From contig NZ_FOMA01000005.1 in NCBI RefSeq assembly GCF_900112495.1, positions 310,001 to 374,000 of the forward strand: DNA of 64,000 nt, written 5' to 3'. Position numbers and translations under genes: made by a program. This DNA is from Bacillus sp. OV322. GTDB lineage: Bacteria > Bacillota > Bacilli > Bacillales > DSM-1321. Shown one piece after another: positions 35,185 to 43,716 of this stretch; the first letter of the stretch is position 1; each line of letters starts with the position of its first letter. The notes under the pieces were generated by a model. That model did no database searches, was not told the DNA's origin, and worked only from the letters and a program-made list of their open reading frames with translations.

Positions 35185-35835
35185 TTACACCCGTTTGGCT
35201 TCTAATCTATAAGCAACCCGGGATAGGGCGAAATTCACAATAAAATACATGAAGGCAATCAGTATAAATATGGGGCCAAGATATGACATCTTTTGGCTAT
35301 AAATGATCTGCCCATTATGCAGGAGCTCTGGCAGGGAGATACTGACTGCAAGTGAAGTATCTTTTAAAAGAGAAATAAACTGGCTAACAATGGGCGGTAT
35401 CATTCTTTTTAATGCCTGAGGCAATATGATGTGCCATAATGCCTGGACATAATTCAGGCCGGAAGAACGAGCTGCTTCTATTTGTCCTTTATCAATGGAA
35501 TTTAATCCGCTGCGGATGATTTCTGAAAGCATGGCTGATTCAAAAATAGTGAGAGCGACAATTGCAGCCGGCAGGATCTCAAGTTTAATATTCACTTCAG
35601 GAAGAGCAAAGTATGTGAAAAAAATGATAAGAAGCAGCGGCAGGTTCCGGATGATTTCTACCAGTACGCCAAGAAGGTGGGAGAAAAATGGAATTTTTGC
35701 GTATCTTCCTATCCCAATAAGTGCTCCAAAAATAAAGCTTAATGCTATAGAAATGAAAGCTGCTTCAAGGGTAACTCCAAAACCCTGCAGCAAAAATTTT
35801 AAATGATCCGGTGTATAAGCTCCTAGAAAGTCCAA
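35185..35835 (-). CDS. Polar amino acid ABC transporter permease (second)
   Basis: Inner membrane subunit of the HisMQ/GlnP type, with about five helices and the EAA loop SSGLNYVQALWHIILPQALKRMIPP that contacts the ATPase. I place the start at a TTG at 35835, six bases after GGAGG and 13 bases after the stop of the first permease; this gives 216 residues, matching its 218-residue partner. The longest frame would begin at 35892 and overlap the upstream gene by 44 bases without a site. Pairs with the next permease as a heterodimer. Confidence 0.87.
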   Translation of the reverse strand: MDFLGAYTPDHLKFLLQGFGVTLEAAFISIALSFIFGALIGIGRYAKIPFFSHLLGVLVEIIRNLPLLLIIFFTYFALPEVNIKLEILPAAIVALTIFESAMLSEIIRSGLNSIDKGQIEAARSSGLNYVQALWHIILPQALKRMIPPIVSQFISLLKDTSLAVSISLPELLHNGQIIYSQKMSYLGPIFILIAFMYFIVNFALSRVAYRLEAKRV

Positions 35836-35848
35836 TAGGCTCCTCCCT

Positions 35849-36505
35849 TCAATTGCTTCTAGCCAGGCGTTTTTCCAAATACCCCACACCAAGGCTCAAA
35901 GGAATAGTTAGGATTAAATAGAACATGGCGACAAAGATATACACATCAAACACTACGAAGGTGCGGGAGGAAATCAAATCACCCTGATACATTAGATCAG
36001 CTCCTGCAACCAAGGAAATGATGGAAGTGTTCTTGACAAGATTAATAAACTGGTTTCCTAGTGGCGGAATTACAATCTTGAAGGCTTGAGGCAAAATGAT
36101 GATCCTCATTGCCTGGCCATAAGAAAGGCCAGATGAGCGGGCAGCTTCCATTTGGCCCTGAGGAACTGACATGATGCCTGCCCTGATGGCTTCTGCCACA
36201 AAGGATGCTGTGTAAATGGTCAATCCTAAAATTCCTGCATATAGTCCGCTGAGCTTAAAAACAAGAAAGATAAAAATAGTAATGACAAGCAGCGGAATGT
36301 TCCGAATAAATTCAACGTAGATAGTTCCAAGCCAATTTAATGGCTTGAATGGAGCAATCCTCATGACCGCGAGGACGGTACCTAAAAGGAGGCTGGCCGC
36401 AAGCGCGATTAGACTTGCATAGACAGTGTTTTTAAATCCTTCCAGAAACATATCAAGATTATTTGTCAACAAGCTGAAATTCAAGTAAATCCTCTCCTCT
36501 TGCAC
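35849..36505 (-). CDS. Polar amino acid ABC transporter permease (first)
   Basis: A 218-residue HisMQ-family permease. Opening LNFSLLTNNLDMFLEGFKNT is typical, and the EAA loop reads SSGLSYGQAMRIIILPQAFK. It sits between the binding-protein gene and the second permease gene in one operon. Glutamine/glutamate-type systems are the closest relatives by pattern, but the substrate is not proven. Confidence 0.9.
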   Translation of the reverse strand: MQEERIYLNFSLLTNNLDMFLEGFKNTVYASLIALAASLLLGTVLAVMRIAPFKPLNWLGTIYVEFIRNIPLLVITIFIFLVFKLSGLYAGILGLTIYTASFVAEAIRAGIMSVPQGQMEAARSSGLSYGQAMRIIILPQAFKIVIPPLGNQFINLVKNTSIISLVAGADLMYQGDLISSRTFVVFDVYIFVAMFYLILTIPLSLGVGYLEKRLARSN

Positions 36506-36553
36506 TAACAGGAGGGCTGCCCCTCCTGTCAGGCAGCAATCAAAGCAGATCAG

Positions 36554-37363
36554 TTAGTTTTTTATCCATTTATCATGTATTTCCTGATATTTTCCTGAAT
36601 CCTTTAATTTTTTTAGTGCTTTATTAAGTTCATCCACTAGCTTTTTGTTTCCTTTTTTAACGGCAATTCCATAAGGTTCTTTTGTAAATGTGCCCCCTAC
36701 CAGTTCGTAGGAAGGATCTTCATCTACCATTCCATAGAGAATAGCATCATCAGTAGTCAAAGCATCACCTTGTTTGGACTTTAATGCAGCAAACGCTTCA
36801 GAATAGTTCTCAAATTCAAGGACGGTGGTGTCCGGAGCCTTTTCCCTGATATTGATTGCCGAAGTAGAGCCTTTAACTGCTAAAACCTTTGTCCCTTTTT
36901 TCAAATCCTGGATTCCGGTAATCTTGCTCCCTTTTTTTACAAGCAATGACTGTCCTGCATCAAAATAAACATCGGTAAAATCTACTTCTTTTTTCCGTTC
37001 ATCAGTGATGGTCATCGTCGCTATAATGGCATCAATATCGCCATTTTGAAGAAGGGGCATTCTCGTTTTTGAGGTTACTTCCTTGAATTGCACTTTATTT
37101 TCATCTCCAAGGATTTCTTTTGCAAGCGCTCTTGCAATATCAATATCAAAACCTTCAACCTTGCCTGAGCTAGGGTTCTTTAATCCGAATAAACGTGTAT
37201 CATTCTTTACTCCGACAATGATTTTGCCGCGGTCCTTGATTTGAGCCAGCACATCTTTGCCTTTTCCATCACCAGATGTTTTTTCCCCTCCGCAGCCTGC
37301 CAATATTAGTGCAGCCATCATTGATATCAGAGCCAGTTTAAATATTTTTTTAGGATTCATCAT
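36554..37363 (-). CDS. Amino acid ABC transporter substrate-binding lipoprotein
   Basis: A 269-residue extracellular solute-binding protein family 3. Lipoprotein signal with lipobox LAGC, lipidated C24. The binding fold opens GKIIVGVKNDTRLFGLKNPS, then VEGFDIDIARALAKEI and EVTSKTRMPLLQNGDIDAII, the glutamine/glutamate/aspartate-binding style. Anchored on the outer face of the membrane and delivering ligand to the two permeases. ATG has GGAGG upstream. Confidence 0.92.
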   Translation of the reverse strand: MMNPKKIFKLALISMMAALILAGCGGEKTSGDGKGKDVLAQIKDRGKIIVGVKNDTRLFGLKNPSSGKVEGFDIDIARALAKEILGDENKVQFKEVTSKTRMPLLQNGDIDAIIATMTITDERKKEVDFTDVYFDAGQSLLVKKGSKITGIQDLKKGTKVLAVKGSTSAINIREKAPDTTVLEFENYSEAFAALKSKQGDALTTDDAILYGMVDEDPSYELVGGTFTKEPYGIAVKKGNKKLVDELNKALKKLKDSGKYQEIHDKWIKN

Positions 37364-37378
37364 ACTATTACCTCCTGT

Positions 37379-38107
37379 TTAATGATTTAAAATACGGCTT
37401 AAAAATAGCTGTGCCCTTTGCTCGCGGGGATTTCCAAAAAATTGATCCGGAGCAGCCATTTCTAAAATCTGTCCATGGTCCATAAATACGATGCGGTCAG
37501 CAACTTCCTTTGCAAATCCCATTTCGTGCGTTACTACAACCATTGTCATCCCTTCATTAGCTAATGTTTTCATAACATCCAGCACTTCTCCTATGCTTTC
37601 TGGATCCAGTGCTGAAGTAGGTTCGTCAAAAAGCATAATCTCCGGATTCATGGCGAGTCCCCTGGCTATGGCGACACGCTGCTGCTGGCCCCCGGAAAGC
37701 TGCGATGGATAGGAATCTGCCTTTTCCAAAATCCCTACTTTTTTAAGATATTTTTGCGCAGTTTCTCTTGCTTCCTTTTCTGACAGGCCTAATACCTTCA
37801 TGGGTGCTATTGTGATATTTTCAAGTACGGTTTTATGCGGATATAGGTGGAAGTGCTGGAAGACCATCCCTATGTTCCGGCGGAGTTTATTGATATCTGA
37901 TTTTTTATCTGCAACAGATATGCCGTTTACAGTCAGGACACCATCTGATATGCTTTCTAAACGGTTTATGCAGCGGAGCATAGTGCTTTTTCCGGAACCG
38001 GATGGTCCGATGACGACAACTACTTCTCCTTTAGGTATTTTAAGGTTAATATCTTTTAAGACATGAAAATTGCCGAAAAACTTATTCACCCCTGAAAATT
38101 CAATCAA
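37379..38107 (-). CDS. Polar amino acid ABC transporter ATPase (GlnQ-like)
   Basis: A 242-residue ATP-binding subunit. Walker [10 protein letters not shown] at 34-42, signature LSGGQQQR near 135, Walker [13 protein letters not shown] near 157 and the switch histidine in [15 protein letters not shown]. First gene of the operon, 15 bases before the binding-protein gene. The start is a TTG at 38107, nine bases after AGGAG. A 13-bp inverted repeat lies 36 bases upstream and may control the operon. Confidence 0.93.
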   Translation of the reverse strand: MIEFSGVNKFFGNFHVLKDINLKIPKGEVVVVIGPSGSGKSTMLRCINRLESISDGVLTVNGISVADKKSDINKLRRNIGMVFQHFHLYPHKTVLENITIAPMKVLGLSEKEARETAQKYLKKVGILEKADSYPSQLSGGQQQRVAIARGLAMNPEIMLFDEPTSALDPESIGEVLDVMKTLANEGMTMVVVTHEMGFAKEVADRIVFMDHGQILEMAAPDQFFGNPREQRAQLFLSRILNH

Positions 38108-38142
38108 TGAGCATCTCTCCTTTCTTTTTAAATTTTATGTAC

Positions 38143-38190
38143 CAGAAAATTTACATTATAAGGAATAGAAATACTTTTGTAAATTTTCTG
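38143..38190. promoter_or_regulatory. Perfect 13-bp inverted repeat, CodY-like half sites
   Basis: CAGAAAATTTACA (38143-38155) and TGTAAATTTTCTG (38178-38190), 22 bases apart. Each arm holds AATTTTCTG, the first nine bases of the CodY consensus. Placed in the promoter region of the ABC operon, it could be a CodY operator or a looped operator for another regulator. Confidence 0.5.
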
Positions 38191-38261
38191 ACATATAACG
38201 TTATATAAAAAATATATACTGAAATGTGGAAAGAAGTCAAATGATTGTCTGAAATTGTAAA

Positions 38262-38295
38262 AAAGGAACATCTGTCAAGATGCTCCTTTTTTTAT
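38262..38295. terminator. Terminator of the 134-residue gene
   Basis: AGGAACATCT/AGATGCTCCT type arms (one G-U pair) with A-runs and T-runs on both sides, ten bases after the minus-strand gene. Confidence 0.75.
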
Positions 38296-38304
38296 AAATT
38301 GCTG

Positions 38305-38709
38305 CTACAATGCAGCATCTTCAAATGGAGCGGAAAATTTTCCTTTAGGGGCAATGATATCTGTTTCTGATTGCCGTTTTTCTCCTGCTACATCATATTC
38401 ACCCGCGGGATAGTAATCAAACAGTCCGCTTTTTATATGCATTTCGAGAAAATTATCCTGCAGATCATCAAGCATTTTCCGGTATTTTTCTTCATCCAGG
38501 ACTTCTCCGTATTCATCAACCTCAAAATTTTCTTTAATGGCATCTTGAAGTTCTTCATTGTGGGCAAGTGCAATATAAAAATCAACATCCCCGCATTCCA
38601 TGCATAACAATAGCTTTTCTTCACTGGCCTCCACATAAGCTCTTTCTATCAAATCCTGCATAATTTTATAAACCTCAGATTCATTTTTCAAAATAATAGT
38701 TTTTATCAT
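38305..38709 (-). CDS. Hypothetical protein (134 aa), acidic
   Basis: Soluble, acidic protein of 134 residues. Begins MIKTIILKNESEVYKIMQDL; contains a single CxxC-like pair in LLLCMECGDVDFYIAL and a region EYGEVLDEEKYRKMLDDLQ predicted helical. ATG with GGAGGCGGAAG upstream. It has its own terminator and stands alone. The family is not recognised; a metal or redox role for the two cysteines is only a possibility. Confidence 0.7.
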   Translation of the reverse strand: MIKTIILKNESEVYKIMQDLIERAYVEASEEKLLLCMECGDVDFYIALAHNEELQDAIKENFEVDEYGEVLDEEKYRKMLDDLQDNFLEMHIKSGLFDYYPAGEYDVAGEKRQSETDIIAPKGKFSAPFEDAAL

Positions 38710-39031
38710 TATTCTTCCGCCTCCATTATCTATATTCGAAGACTCATTCCTTCATAAGGTGCCATAGCCCTATTTTAAATGGTTTATGTAAAAAATACAT
38801 GACATAGGATTATAACTCAATAAATACAGCCTGGCAGACATTATGCCTGCCAGGCTTGGTTGTACTATGGATATGAAAAGTGCTTTTAATAAATGCAGCT
38901 GAAACTTCCTAATACGTTATTTTCCCCAGCTCCGGCACTGATTACTTAAAATGTTTGATCTATTGCTCGCTGGAGGAACTAAGGCAAGTACATAGCAGGA
39001 AAAAGTACTTTTTTTGCATGAGGAGGGATGG
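38710..39031. other. Intergenic region after queE
   Basis: About 320 bases. Apart from the hairpin at 38828-38856 I see nothing; an SD-like GAGGAGGGATGG near 39020 leads to no ORF. Confidence 0.4.
38828..38856 (-). terminator. Probable terminator of the queCDE operon
   Basis: AGCCTGGCAG/CTGCCAGGCT, 10-bp perfect arms with a 9-base loop; the minus-strand tail GTATTTATTG is only moderately T-rich. Confidence 0.55.
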
Positions 39032-39760
39032 TTATACCCCCCGTTTGTTTCCCCAGATATAAGTGTGCAGCTGAGGAAGTACTTTTATATCTGTAAATCG
39101 GCCATCTGCCATAACCTTATCGATAAGTTCCTCGTAATGTTTAAGCAGCATCATGGTAAGCTCTGTATTATCAGCCGTTGAAATATCCGGATTTCCTACC
39201 TGAAGATAAAAGGGTACTCCTTGATATCGCTTATAAACGGTTAGTGCATATTTGTAATCCAATTCATCGAATACAACAACTTTGATACTGAAGCTTTTCC
39301 CTTTTTTATTGTTTCTCAGGTTTTTTATGATTTCATCCAGAATTGTAAAATTTGTTTCCATTTTCGAGCTAGGCGGTTTTGGGGAAAGAGTCAGTTCATC
39401 AATGTCATAAAACCAATCCTGCCATTTGCTTCCCTGTGTCTCTAAACAAACTTTCACTGAATGCATGTTCAATAGTTCTATAAGGGTGCTGAGATTTTTC
39501 AAAAGGGCCGGATTGCCTCCTGAAATCGTAACATAAGAAAAGCCGCAGCCGCCTATGGTTTGGAGCTCTTCCCAAACTTCTTCTGCTGACATCTGTCTGA
39601 TATCCTGTTTGCCTGATCCATCCCAGGTAAATGATGAGTCGCACCAGTCACAGGAATAATCACAGCCTGCCGTTCTTACAAACATAGTTTTTTGGCCTAT
39701 TACCATGCCTTCTCCCTGTATGGTTGGCCCGAAAATTTCCATTACTGGTATTTTACTCAA
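39032..39760 (-). CDS. queE: 7-carboxy-7-deazaguanine synthase
   Basis: Radical SAM enzyme that converts carboxytetrahydropterin to 7-carboxy-7-deazaguanine in preQ0/queuosine synthesis. The cluster cysteines are in CDYSCDWCDSSFTW after FGPTIQGEG. The chosen TTG at 39760 gives 242 residues, like B. subtilis QueE, opening (M)SKIPVMEIFGPT, with GGGAG ten bases upstream; it overlaps the queD stop. A longer frame to 39808 lies wholly in queD. Third gene of the riboswitch-led operon. Confidence 0.93.
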   Translation of the reverse strand: MSKIPVMEIFGPTIQGEGMVIGQKTMFVRTAGCDYSCDWCDSSFTWDGSGKQDIRQMSAEEVWEELQTIGGCGFSYVTISGGNPALLKNLSTLIELLNMHSVKVCLETQGSKWQDWFYDIDELTLSPKPPSSKMETNFTILDEIIKNLRNNKKGKSFSIKVVVFDELDYKYALTVYKRYQGVPFYLQVGNPDISTADNTELTMMLLKHYEELIDKVMADGRFTDIKVLPQLHTYIWGNKRGV

Positions 39761-40232
39761 CCTCCATCCACTCCCTTCTAGCCTCAGCATACGAAGTAGG
39801 AGTTTCAAAAAGCCTTACGAATTCCAATCTTACTCCAGTTTCTGTCCATTTGGGATCTTTTTTTAAGTATTCACCCATCATTTCATACATCCAGACAACT
39901 ATGTTTTCAGCTGTCGTGTTCATCATTGGCAAGGTGTCATTCAAGTATCTGTGATCAAGATGTATTTCGATCTCATTTTTCCAGATTTGCTTAATTTCAC
40001 CGAAATCAATCATTAACCCTGTATCATCCGTATAGCCGCTGATCCCGAATATTGCCTTATAGGTATGTCCATGGAGGTTCTTGCATTTCCCTTCATAGCA
40101 ATGTAAATGGTGTGCAGCGTCAAAAGTGAATTCCTTGCTGACAAGCACTCTTTTATGATGATACTTAAGCTGTTCTTTATGGATATCTTCATTTATTTTT
40201 TGAAGCTTTTCAACAATTTTGAAACCTGTCAT
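39753..40232 (-). CDS. queD: 6-carboxytetrahydropterin synthase
   Basis: Converts dihydroneopterin triphosphate to carboxytetrahydropterin. The 159-residue protein has the zinc histidines in FDAAHHLHCYEGKCKNLHGH and the catalytic region HLDHRYLND. The ATG at 40232 has AAAGGAAG nine bases upstream; it lies four bases after the queC stop. The upstream extension of the frame is inside queC. It overlaps queE by eight bases. Confidence 0.94.
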   Translation of the reverse strand: MTGFKIVEKLQKINEDIHKEQLKYHHKRVLVSKEFTFDAAHHLHCYEGKCKNLHGHTYKAIFGISGYTDDTGLMIDFGEIKQIWKNEIEIHLDHRYLNDTLPMMNTTAENIVVWMYEMMGEYLKKDPKWTETGVRLEFVRLFETPTSYAEARREWMEVE

Positions 40233-40236
40233 AGCG

Positions 40237-40896
40237 TCACGCTTCCTTTCGGGACATGAGATAATCGTCAAGCCCTTTTTTGCGCAATAAGCATGCCGGG
40301 CATTCACCGCACCCCATTGCTATGATGCCATTATAGCAGGTTAATGTTTTGTTTCTGACAAAGTCAAGTGCTCCTAGTTCATCTGCCATTTTCCATGTCT
40401 CAGCTTTATCAATCCACATGAGCGGCGTATGTATGACGAAAGAATCATCCATAGAAAGATTCAGCGATACATTCAATGATTTAATAAATATATCGCGGCA
40501 ATCCGGATATCCGCTGAAGTCGGTCTCACAAACACCTGTGACAATGTGTCTGGCGCCAAGCTGCCGTGCCAGGATGGCTGCAAAAGAAATAAAAACTAAA
40601 TTCCTTCCTGGTACAAATGTAGAAGGCAATTCACCGTCTTCTCCTTCTTTTACGTCAATATCATTTCTGGTCAGCGCGTTTGGAGCAAGCTGATTTAATA
40701 GTGACATATCAAGGATATGATGCTTTATGCCGAGTTCATTGGCAATATCCTTTGCACATTGTATTTCAAGGCTGTGCCTTTGGTTATAATCGAAAGTTAC
40801 CGCTATAACTTCTTCAAACTGCTTCTTGGCCCAAAATAGGCAGGTTGTACTGTCCTGTCCGCCGCTGAATACAATTATGGCTTTTTCTTTTTTCAT
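40237..40896 (-). CDS. queC: 7-cyano-7-deazaguanine synthase
   Basis: ATP-dependent conversion of carboxydeazaguanine to preQ0. The 219-residue protein has the pyrophosphatase loop [13 protein letters not shown] near the start and the zinc cysteines in the C-terminal [20 protein letters not shown] chose the ATG at 40896, nine bases after AAAGGAG, and not the one seven codons earlier. First gene of the operon, controlled by the preQ1 riboswitch just upstream. Confidence 0.95.
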   Translation of the reverse strand: MKKEKAIIVFSGGQDSTTCLFWAKKQFEEVIAVTFDYNQRHSLEIQCAKDIANELGIKHHILDMSLLNQLAPNALTRNDIDVKEGEDGELPSTFVPGRNLVFISFAAILARQLGARHIVTGVCETDFSGYPDCRDIFIKSLNVSLNLSMDDSFVIHTPLMWIDKAETWKMADELGALDFVRNKTLTCYNGIIAMGCGECPACLLRKKGLDDYLMSRKEA

Positions 40897-40917
40897 TCTA
40901 TAAATCTCCTTTAACAT

Positions 40918-40955
40918 GAAAAAACAGGAATGCTAAAGAAAGCACACCTGTTTTT
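40918..40955 (-). terminator. Riboswitch-controlled terminator
   Basis: On the minus strand AAACAGG, then GTGC, pairs with GCATTCCTGTTTTTT. It lies between the preQ1 aptamer and queC and is the expression platform. Confidence 0.8.
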
Positions 40956-40990
40956 CCTTAGTTTTTTTGAGAGGGTAGCTAACAACCTCT
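40956..40990 (-). ncRNA. preQ1-I riboswitch aptamer
   Basis: Minus strand reads AGAGGTT, two bases, TAGCTACCCTCT, then AAAAAAACTAAGG. The AGAGG/CCTCT stem, the TAGC loop and the A-rich tail ending ACTAA are the preQ1-I consensus. It precedes queC as in B. subtilis. Confidence 0.93.
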
Positions 40991-41147
40991 ACCGTTATTA
41001 AACGGATTTTTATTAAGTTAACTGTACTCGAATTATTTTAGCATAATTCAAAAAAACCGCAAGTTAAAACGAATGCTTCTTTGCATCTTTTCAGGAGTCT
41101 TGCCGTTATTTGCGCTTTCCCCAGAAAAATCACATGCTTTCATTTTT

Positions 41148-41222
41148 AAAGCTGTTTTCGTAAACTTAATTAATATGGAACAAGCTGGCTTATTTCCGTT
41201 CCAGGATGCCTGCTTTCCGCGA
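41148..41222 (-). repeat. Dispersed intergenic repeat, copy C (inverted)
   Basis: On the minus strand: CGCGGAAAGCAGGCATCCTG, then GAACGGAAAT, ending with AAGTTTACGAAAACAGC. Third copy of the family at 6436 and 27486. The rest of the 41.0-41.45 kb gap shows no gene. Confidence 0.7.
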
Positions 41223-41454
41223 GCGGACAAATGAGCATCCCAAGCTCTGCCTGCATCTCACCTGTCCCGCTAATCCTGGAGAAGTTCGGAACCTTACCTT
41301 CTAATCTTTGATTCAAAACTGTAATCCCGCGAAGAACTCATTAAAAAATCAATCTACAAGAAAAGAGACGTTTTTGCAGATAAAATGTGCTTGTACACCT
41401 GATAAGGTTTTTTTCCATAATTGTTACTTATAATAAAGAAGAAGGAGTGTTTTT

Positions 41455-42336
41455 ATGGATTTTCGCCAATTAAAGTATTTTTATGAAGTAGCCAAACAAA
41501 ATAGCATAACAAAAGCCTCACAAACTCTTCACATTTCACAGCCGGCACTCAGTAAGATGATAAAAGGTCTAGAAGAAGAACTTGGGATGCCGCTTATTCT
41601 GCGTTCAAATAAAGTAAGCGAGCTGACCGATGCCGGTCAGGTAGTATATGAGTATGCACAAAGAATTATTTCTCAAGTAAATGAAATGCATACAACTCTA
41701 AATGATATGACACATCTGGCTAGGGGAGAAATTAATATAGGGGTCCCGCCGATAGTAGGCAGCCTGTATTTCCCGAAAGTCATGGCCAATTTTCACCGTT
41801 TGTATCCTAATATTAAAATCAATATAACAGAATATGGAGCTGCGAGAGTTGTAAAAAGTGTTGAAGAAGGAGAATTTGAAATGGGCGTGGCTGTATTGCC
41901 TGTTAATGAAGAAGTTTTCAGCATACACCCCATTGTGTACGATGAGTTAAAATTGCTGGTTCACCCCGAGCACCGTTTTGCAGAACGCGATACAGTTCAT
42001 TTAAAGGAATTAAACGGGGAAGATTTTATATTTTATAGTGAAGAATTTGCTTTATACGAAATCATGAGAAAAAAATTTATACAGCAAGGCTTTGAACCCA
42101 AAATTCTTTTTAAAAGCTCTCAGTGGGATTTTATGTCAGAAATGGTAGCGGCTAATCTTGGGATTTCTATTCTTCCTGATTCAATCTGCAGACGCACTGA
42201 TCAAAAAAACATTAAAATTATTAAGCTTGTCCCTGTCTCTCCCTGGAATCTTGCTCTGATAACAAAAAAAGAAAAATACATTTCAATTGCTGGCAGGACT
42301 TTCATCGACTTTATGGTGGCCAGTATGACATTATAA
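41455..42336 (+). CDS. cidR: LysR-family regulator of cidAB
   Basis: A 293-residue regulator with the LysR N-terminal helix-turn-helix (MDFRQLKYFYEVAKQNSITK, then ASQTLHISQPALSKMIKGLE) and a periplasmic-binding-like effector domain. It is upstream of and in the same direction as cidA-cidB, as in the B. subtilis ywbI-ywbHG and S. aureus cidR-cidABC arrangement, where the regulator responds to carbon overflow (acetate or acetoin conditions). The ATG follows AGAAGGAG. Confidence 0.9.
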   Translation: MDFRQLKYFYEVAKQNSITKASQTLHISQPALSKMIKGLEEELGMPLILRSNKVSELTDAGQVVYEYAQRIISQVNEMHTTLNDMTHLARGEINIGVPPIVGSLYFPKVMANFHRLYPNIKINITEYGAARVVKSVEEGEFEMGVAVLPVNEEVFSIHPIVYDELKLLVHPEHRFAERDTVHLKELNGEDFIFYSEEFALYEIMRKKFIQQGFEPKILFKSSQWDFMSEMVAANLGISILPDSICRRTDQKNIKIIKLVPVSPWNLALITKKEKYISIAGRTFIDFMVASMTL

Positions 42337-42347
42337 CTATAAGTTAT
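42333..42347. promoter_or_regulatory. LysR-type box before cidA
   Basis: ATAACTATAAGTTAT: perfect 6-bp arms with 3-base spacer, of T-N11-A form, overlapping the cidR stop and about 110 bases before cidA. A likely CidR binding site. Confidence 0.5.
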
Positions 42348-42455
42348 ATTCATTATGTTAAATATGTATTTTACTTATAATAATTATGATAGTAATATAG
42401 TTTTAACAAGAGGAGCGAAATGTCGCTTCTTTTTATTATTTAGGAGTGCTGAAAA

Positions 42456-42824
42456 ATGAAACTAATTACTATCATTATACAAATATTAATCCTGCATATC
42501 TTCCTTTATCTAGGTGCAGGGATTAAACATTTTATTCATATACCAGTTCCTGCTTCAATGATCGGTTTAATTTTGTTATTTGCCGCATTGATGCTGAAAA
42601 TAATAAAGCTTGAATGGATTGAAAAAGGCGGAAATTGGCTGCTTGCTGAATTGCTCCTCTTTTTTATACCTTCTGCTGTCGGTATTGTGAATTATGATGA
42701 AATCCTGAGCTTACAGGGTATTAAGGCCCTCCTGCTTATTGGCGTCAGCACCTTTATCGTAATGGGCGCAACGGCGTTTACTGCAGAAAAAATATCTAAC
42801 AAGAAAAGAAGTGAAGCATCATAA
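42456..42824 (+). CDS. cidA: CidA/LrgA family holin-like protein
   Basis: A 122-residue membrane protein with four helices. Signature IPVPASMIGLILLFAALMLK, then LLLFFIPSAVGIVNY, is that of the LrgA/CidA family. These holin-like proteins are tied to murein hydrolase activity, cell death and pyruvate uptake. Followed by cidB after five bases. ATG with TTAGGAG upstream. Confidence 0.93.
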   Translation: MKLITIIIQILILHIFLYLGAGIKHFIHIPVPASMIGLILLFAALMLKIIKLEWIEKGGNWLLAELLLFFIPSAVGIVNYDEILSLQGIKALLLIGVSTFIVMGATAFTAEKISNKKRSEAS

Positions 42825-42829
42825 TTTCC

Positions 42830-43528
42830 ATGGTATTTTTCACCTTAATAACTTATGTCATTTACATGATTACAAAAAAAATATATAAAAGAAGATCATA
42901 CTTTTTTATGCATCCTCTTTTGATCAGCCCGCTGGCATTGATTGCCCTGATCAGCTGCCTGCATGTTTCTGGAACACAGTATATTCATTCGGCAAGATTG
43001 CTTTCTCATTTGCTCGGTCCGGCGACTGTTGCTTTTGCCATTCCGATTTATAAGCATAGGGCGCTGCTTAAAAAAAACCTAGGCATCATTATTACAAGCA
43101 TTACTACAGGTGTTATAGTTGCCATTTTGTCATCCTTCGCCCTCTCTAAGCTTTTGAGAATGGCACCAGACTTAATTATCAGCATTCTTCCCCGGTCAAT
43201 TACTACTCCAATTGCCATTGAGGTCTCCAAGGAAATTGGCGGCCTGCCGGCATTAACTACTGTATTTGTAATTGTTACAGGCATAATGGGAGGAATTATG
43301 GGCCCTTCTGCTATTAAATGGCTATCTATTGAATCACCAATTGCCAGAGGATTGGCTTTTGGAATGAGCGCACATGGAGTTGGAACCAGCAAGGCAATGG
43401 AGTACGGAGAACAGGAAGGTACTTTTTCAACTCTTGCCATGATTTTTGCTGCGTGGATTACTTTATTAATGGGAGATTCCCTTATTCCTATGCTGATTCA
43501 TGCAGCTAAGCTTACTTCTGGTGTTTAA
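42830..43528 (+). CDS. cidB: CidB/LrgB family membrane protein
   Basis: A 232-residue LrgB-family protein with about seven helices. Conserved segments are LLGPATVAFAIPIYKHR, ILPRSITTPIAIEVSKEIGG and MGPSAIKWLSI followed by AHGVGTSKAMEYGE. Partner of CidA. The ATG is five bases after the cidA stop and has no strong SD of its own, so translation is probably coupled. Confidence 0.92.
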   Translation: MVFFTLITYVIYMITKKIYKRRSYFFMHPLLISPLALIALISCLHVSGTQYIHSARLLSHLLGPATVAFAIPIYKHRALLKKNLGIIITSITTGVIVAILSSFALSKLLRMAPDLIISILPRSITTPIAIEVSKEIGGLPALTTVFVIVTGIMGGIMGPSAIKWLSIESPIARGLAFGMSAHGVGTSKAMEYGEQEGTFSTLAMIFAAWITLLMGDSLIPMLIHAAKLTSGV

Positions 43529-43540
43529 TATCAATTTTAA

Positions 43541-43575
43541 AAAGGCGAAGCATATATCGTATATGCTTCGCCTTT
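43541..43575 (+). terminator. Terminator of the cid operon
   Basis: Perfect 16-bp arms AAAGGCGAAGCATATA/TATATGCTTCGCCTTT with a 3-base loop. Confidence 0.85.
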
Positions 43576-43629
43576 GCTTTGGTAAACAAGCTTGTTGCAG
43601 TTACTTTGTTCTTGGACTTTTAAGCAAGG

Positions 43630-43710
43630 AAAAACGCCTGGGTAGGCGGTTGCGAGGCAGATTTTTCATTCTGATTTTCGGGAGCCGGTACCTTATCCAG
43701 ACGTTTTTTT
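43630..43710. terminator. Large structured terminator-like element
   Basis: AAAAACGCCTGG (43630-43641) pairs with CCAGACGTTTTTTT (43697-43710) with one G-U pair, enclosing about 55 bases that hold GGTA/TACC and other short stems. On the minus strand it follows the CBS gene directly and ends in CGTTTTT, so it should terminate it. Confidence 0.55.
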
Positions 43711-43716
43711 AATTGG

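Noticed and set aside
35836..35892. Longer N-terminus for the second ABC permease
   Set aside because: It would overlap the upstream gene by 44 bases without an SD; the TTG at 35835 has GGAGG and gives the partner's length.
41048..41230. 60-codon minus-strand ORF
   Set aside because: It lies over dispersed repeat copy C and has no ribosome site.
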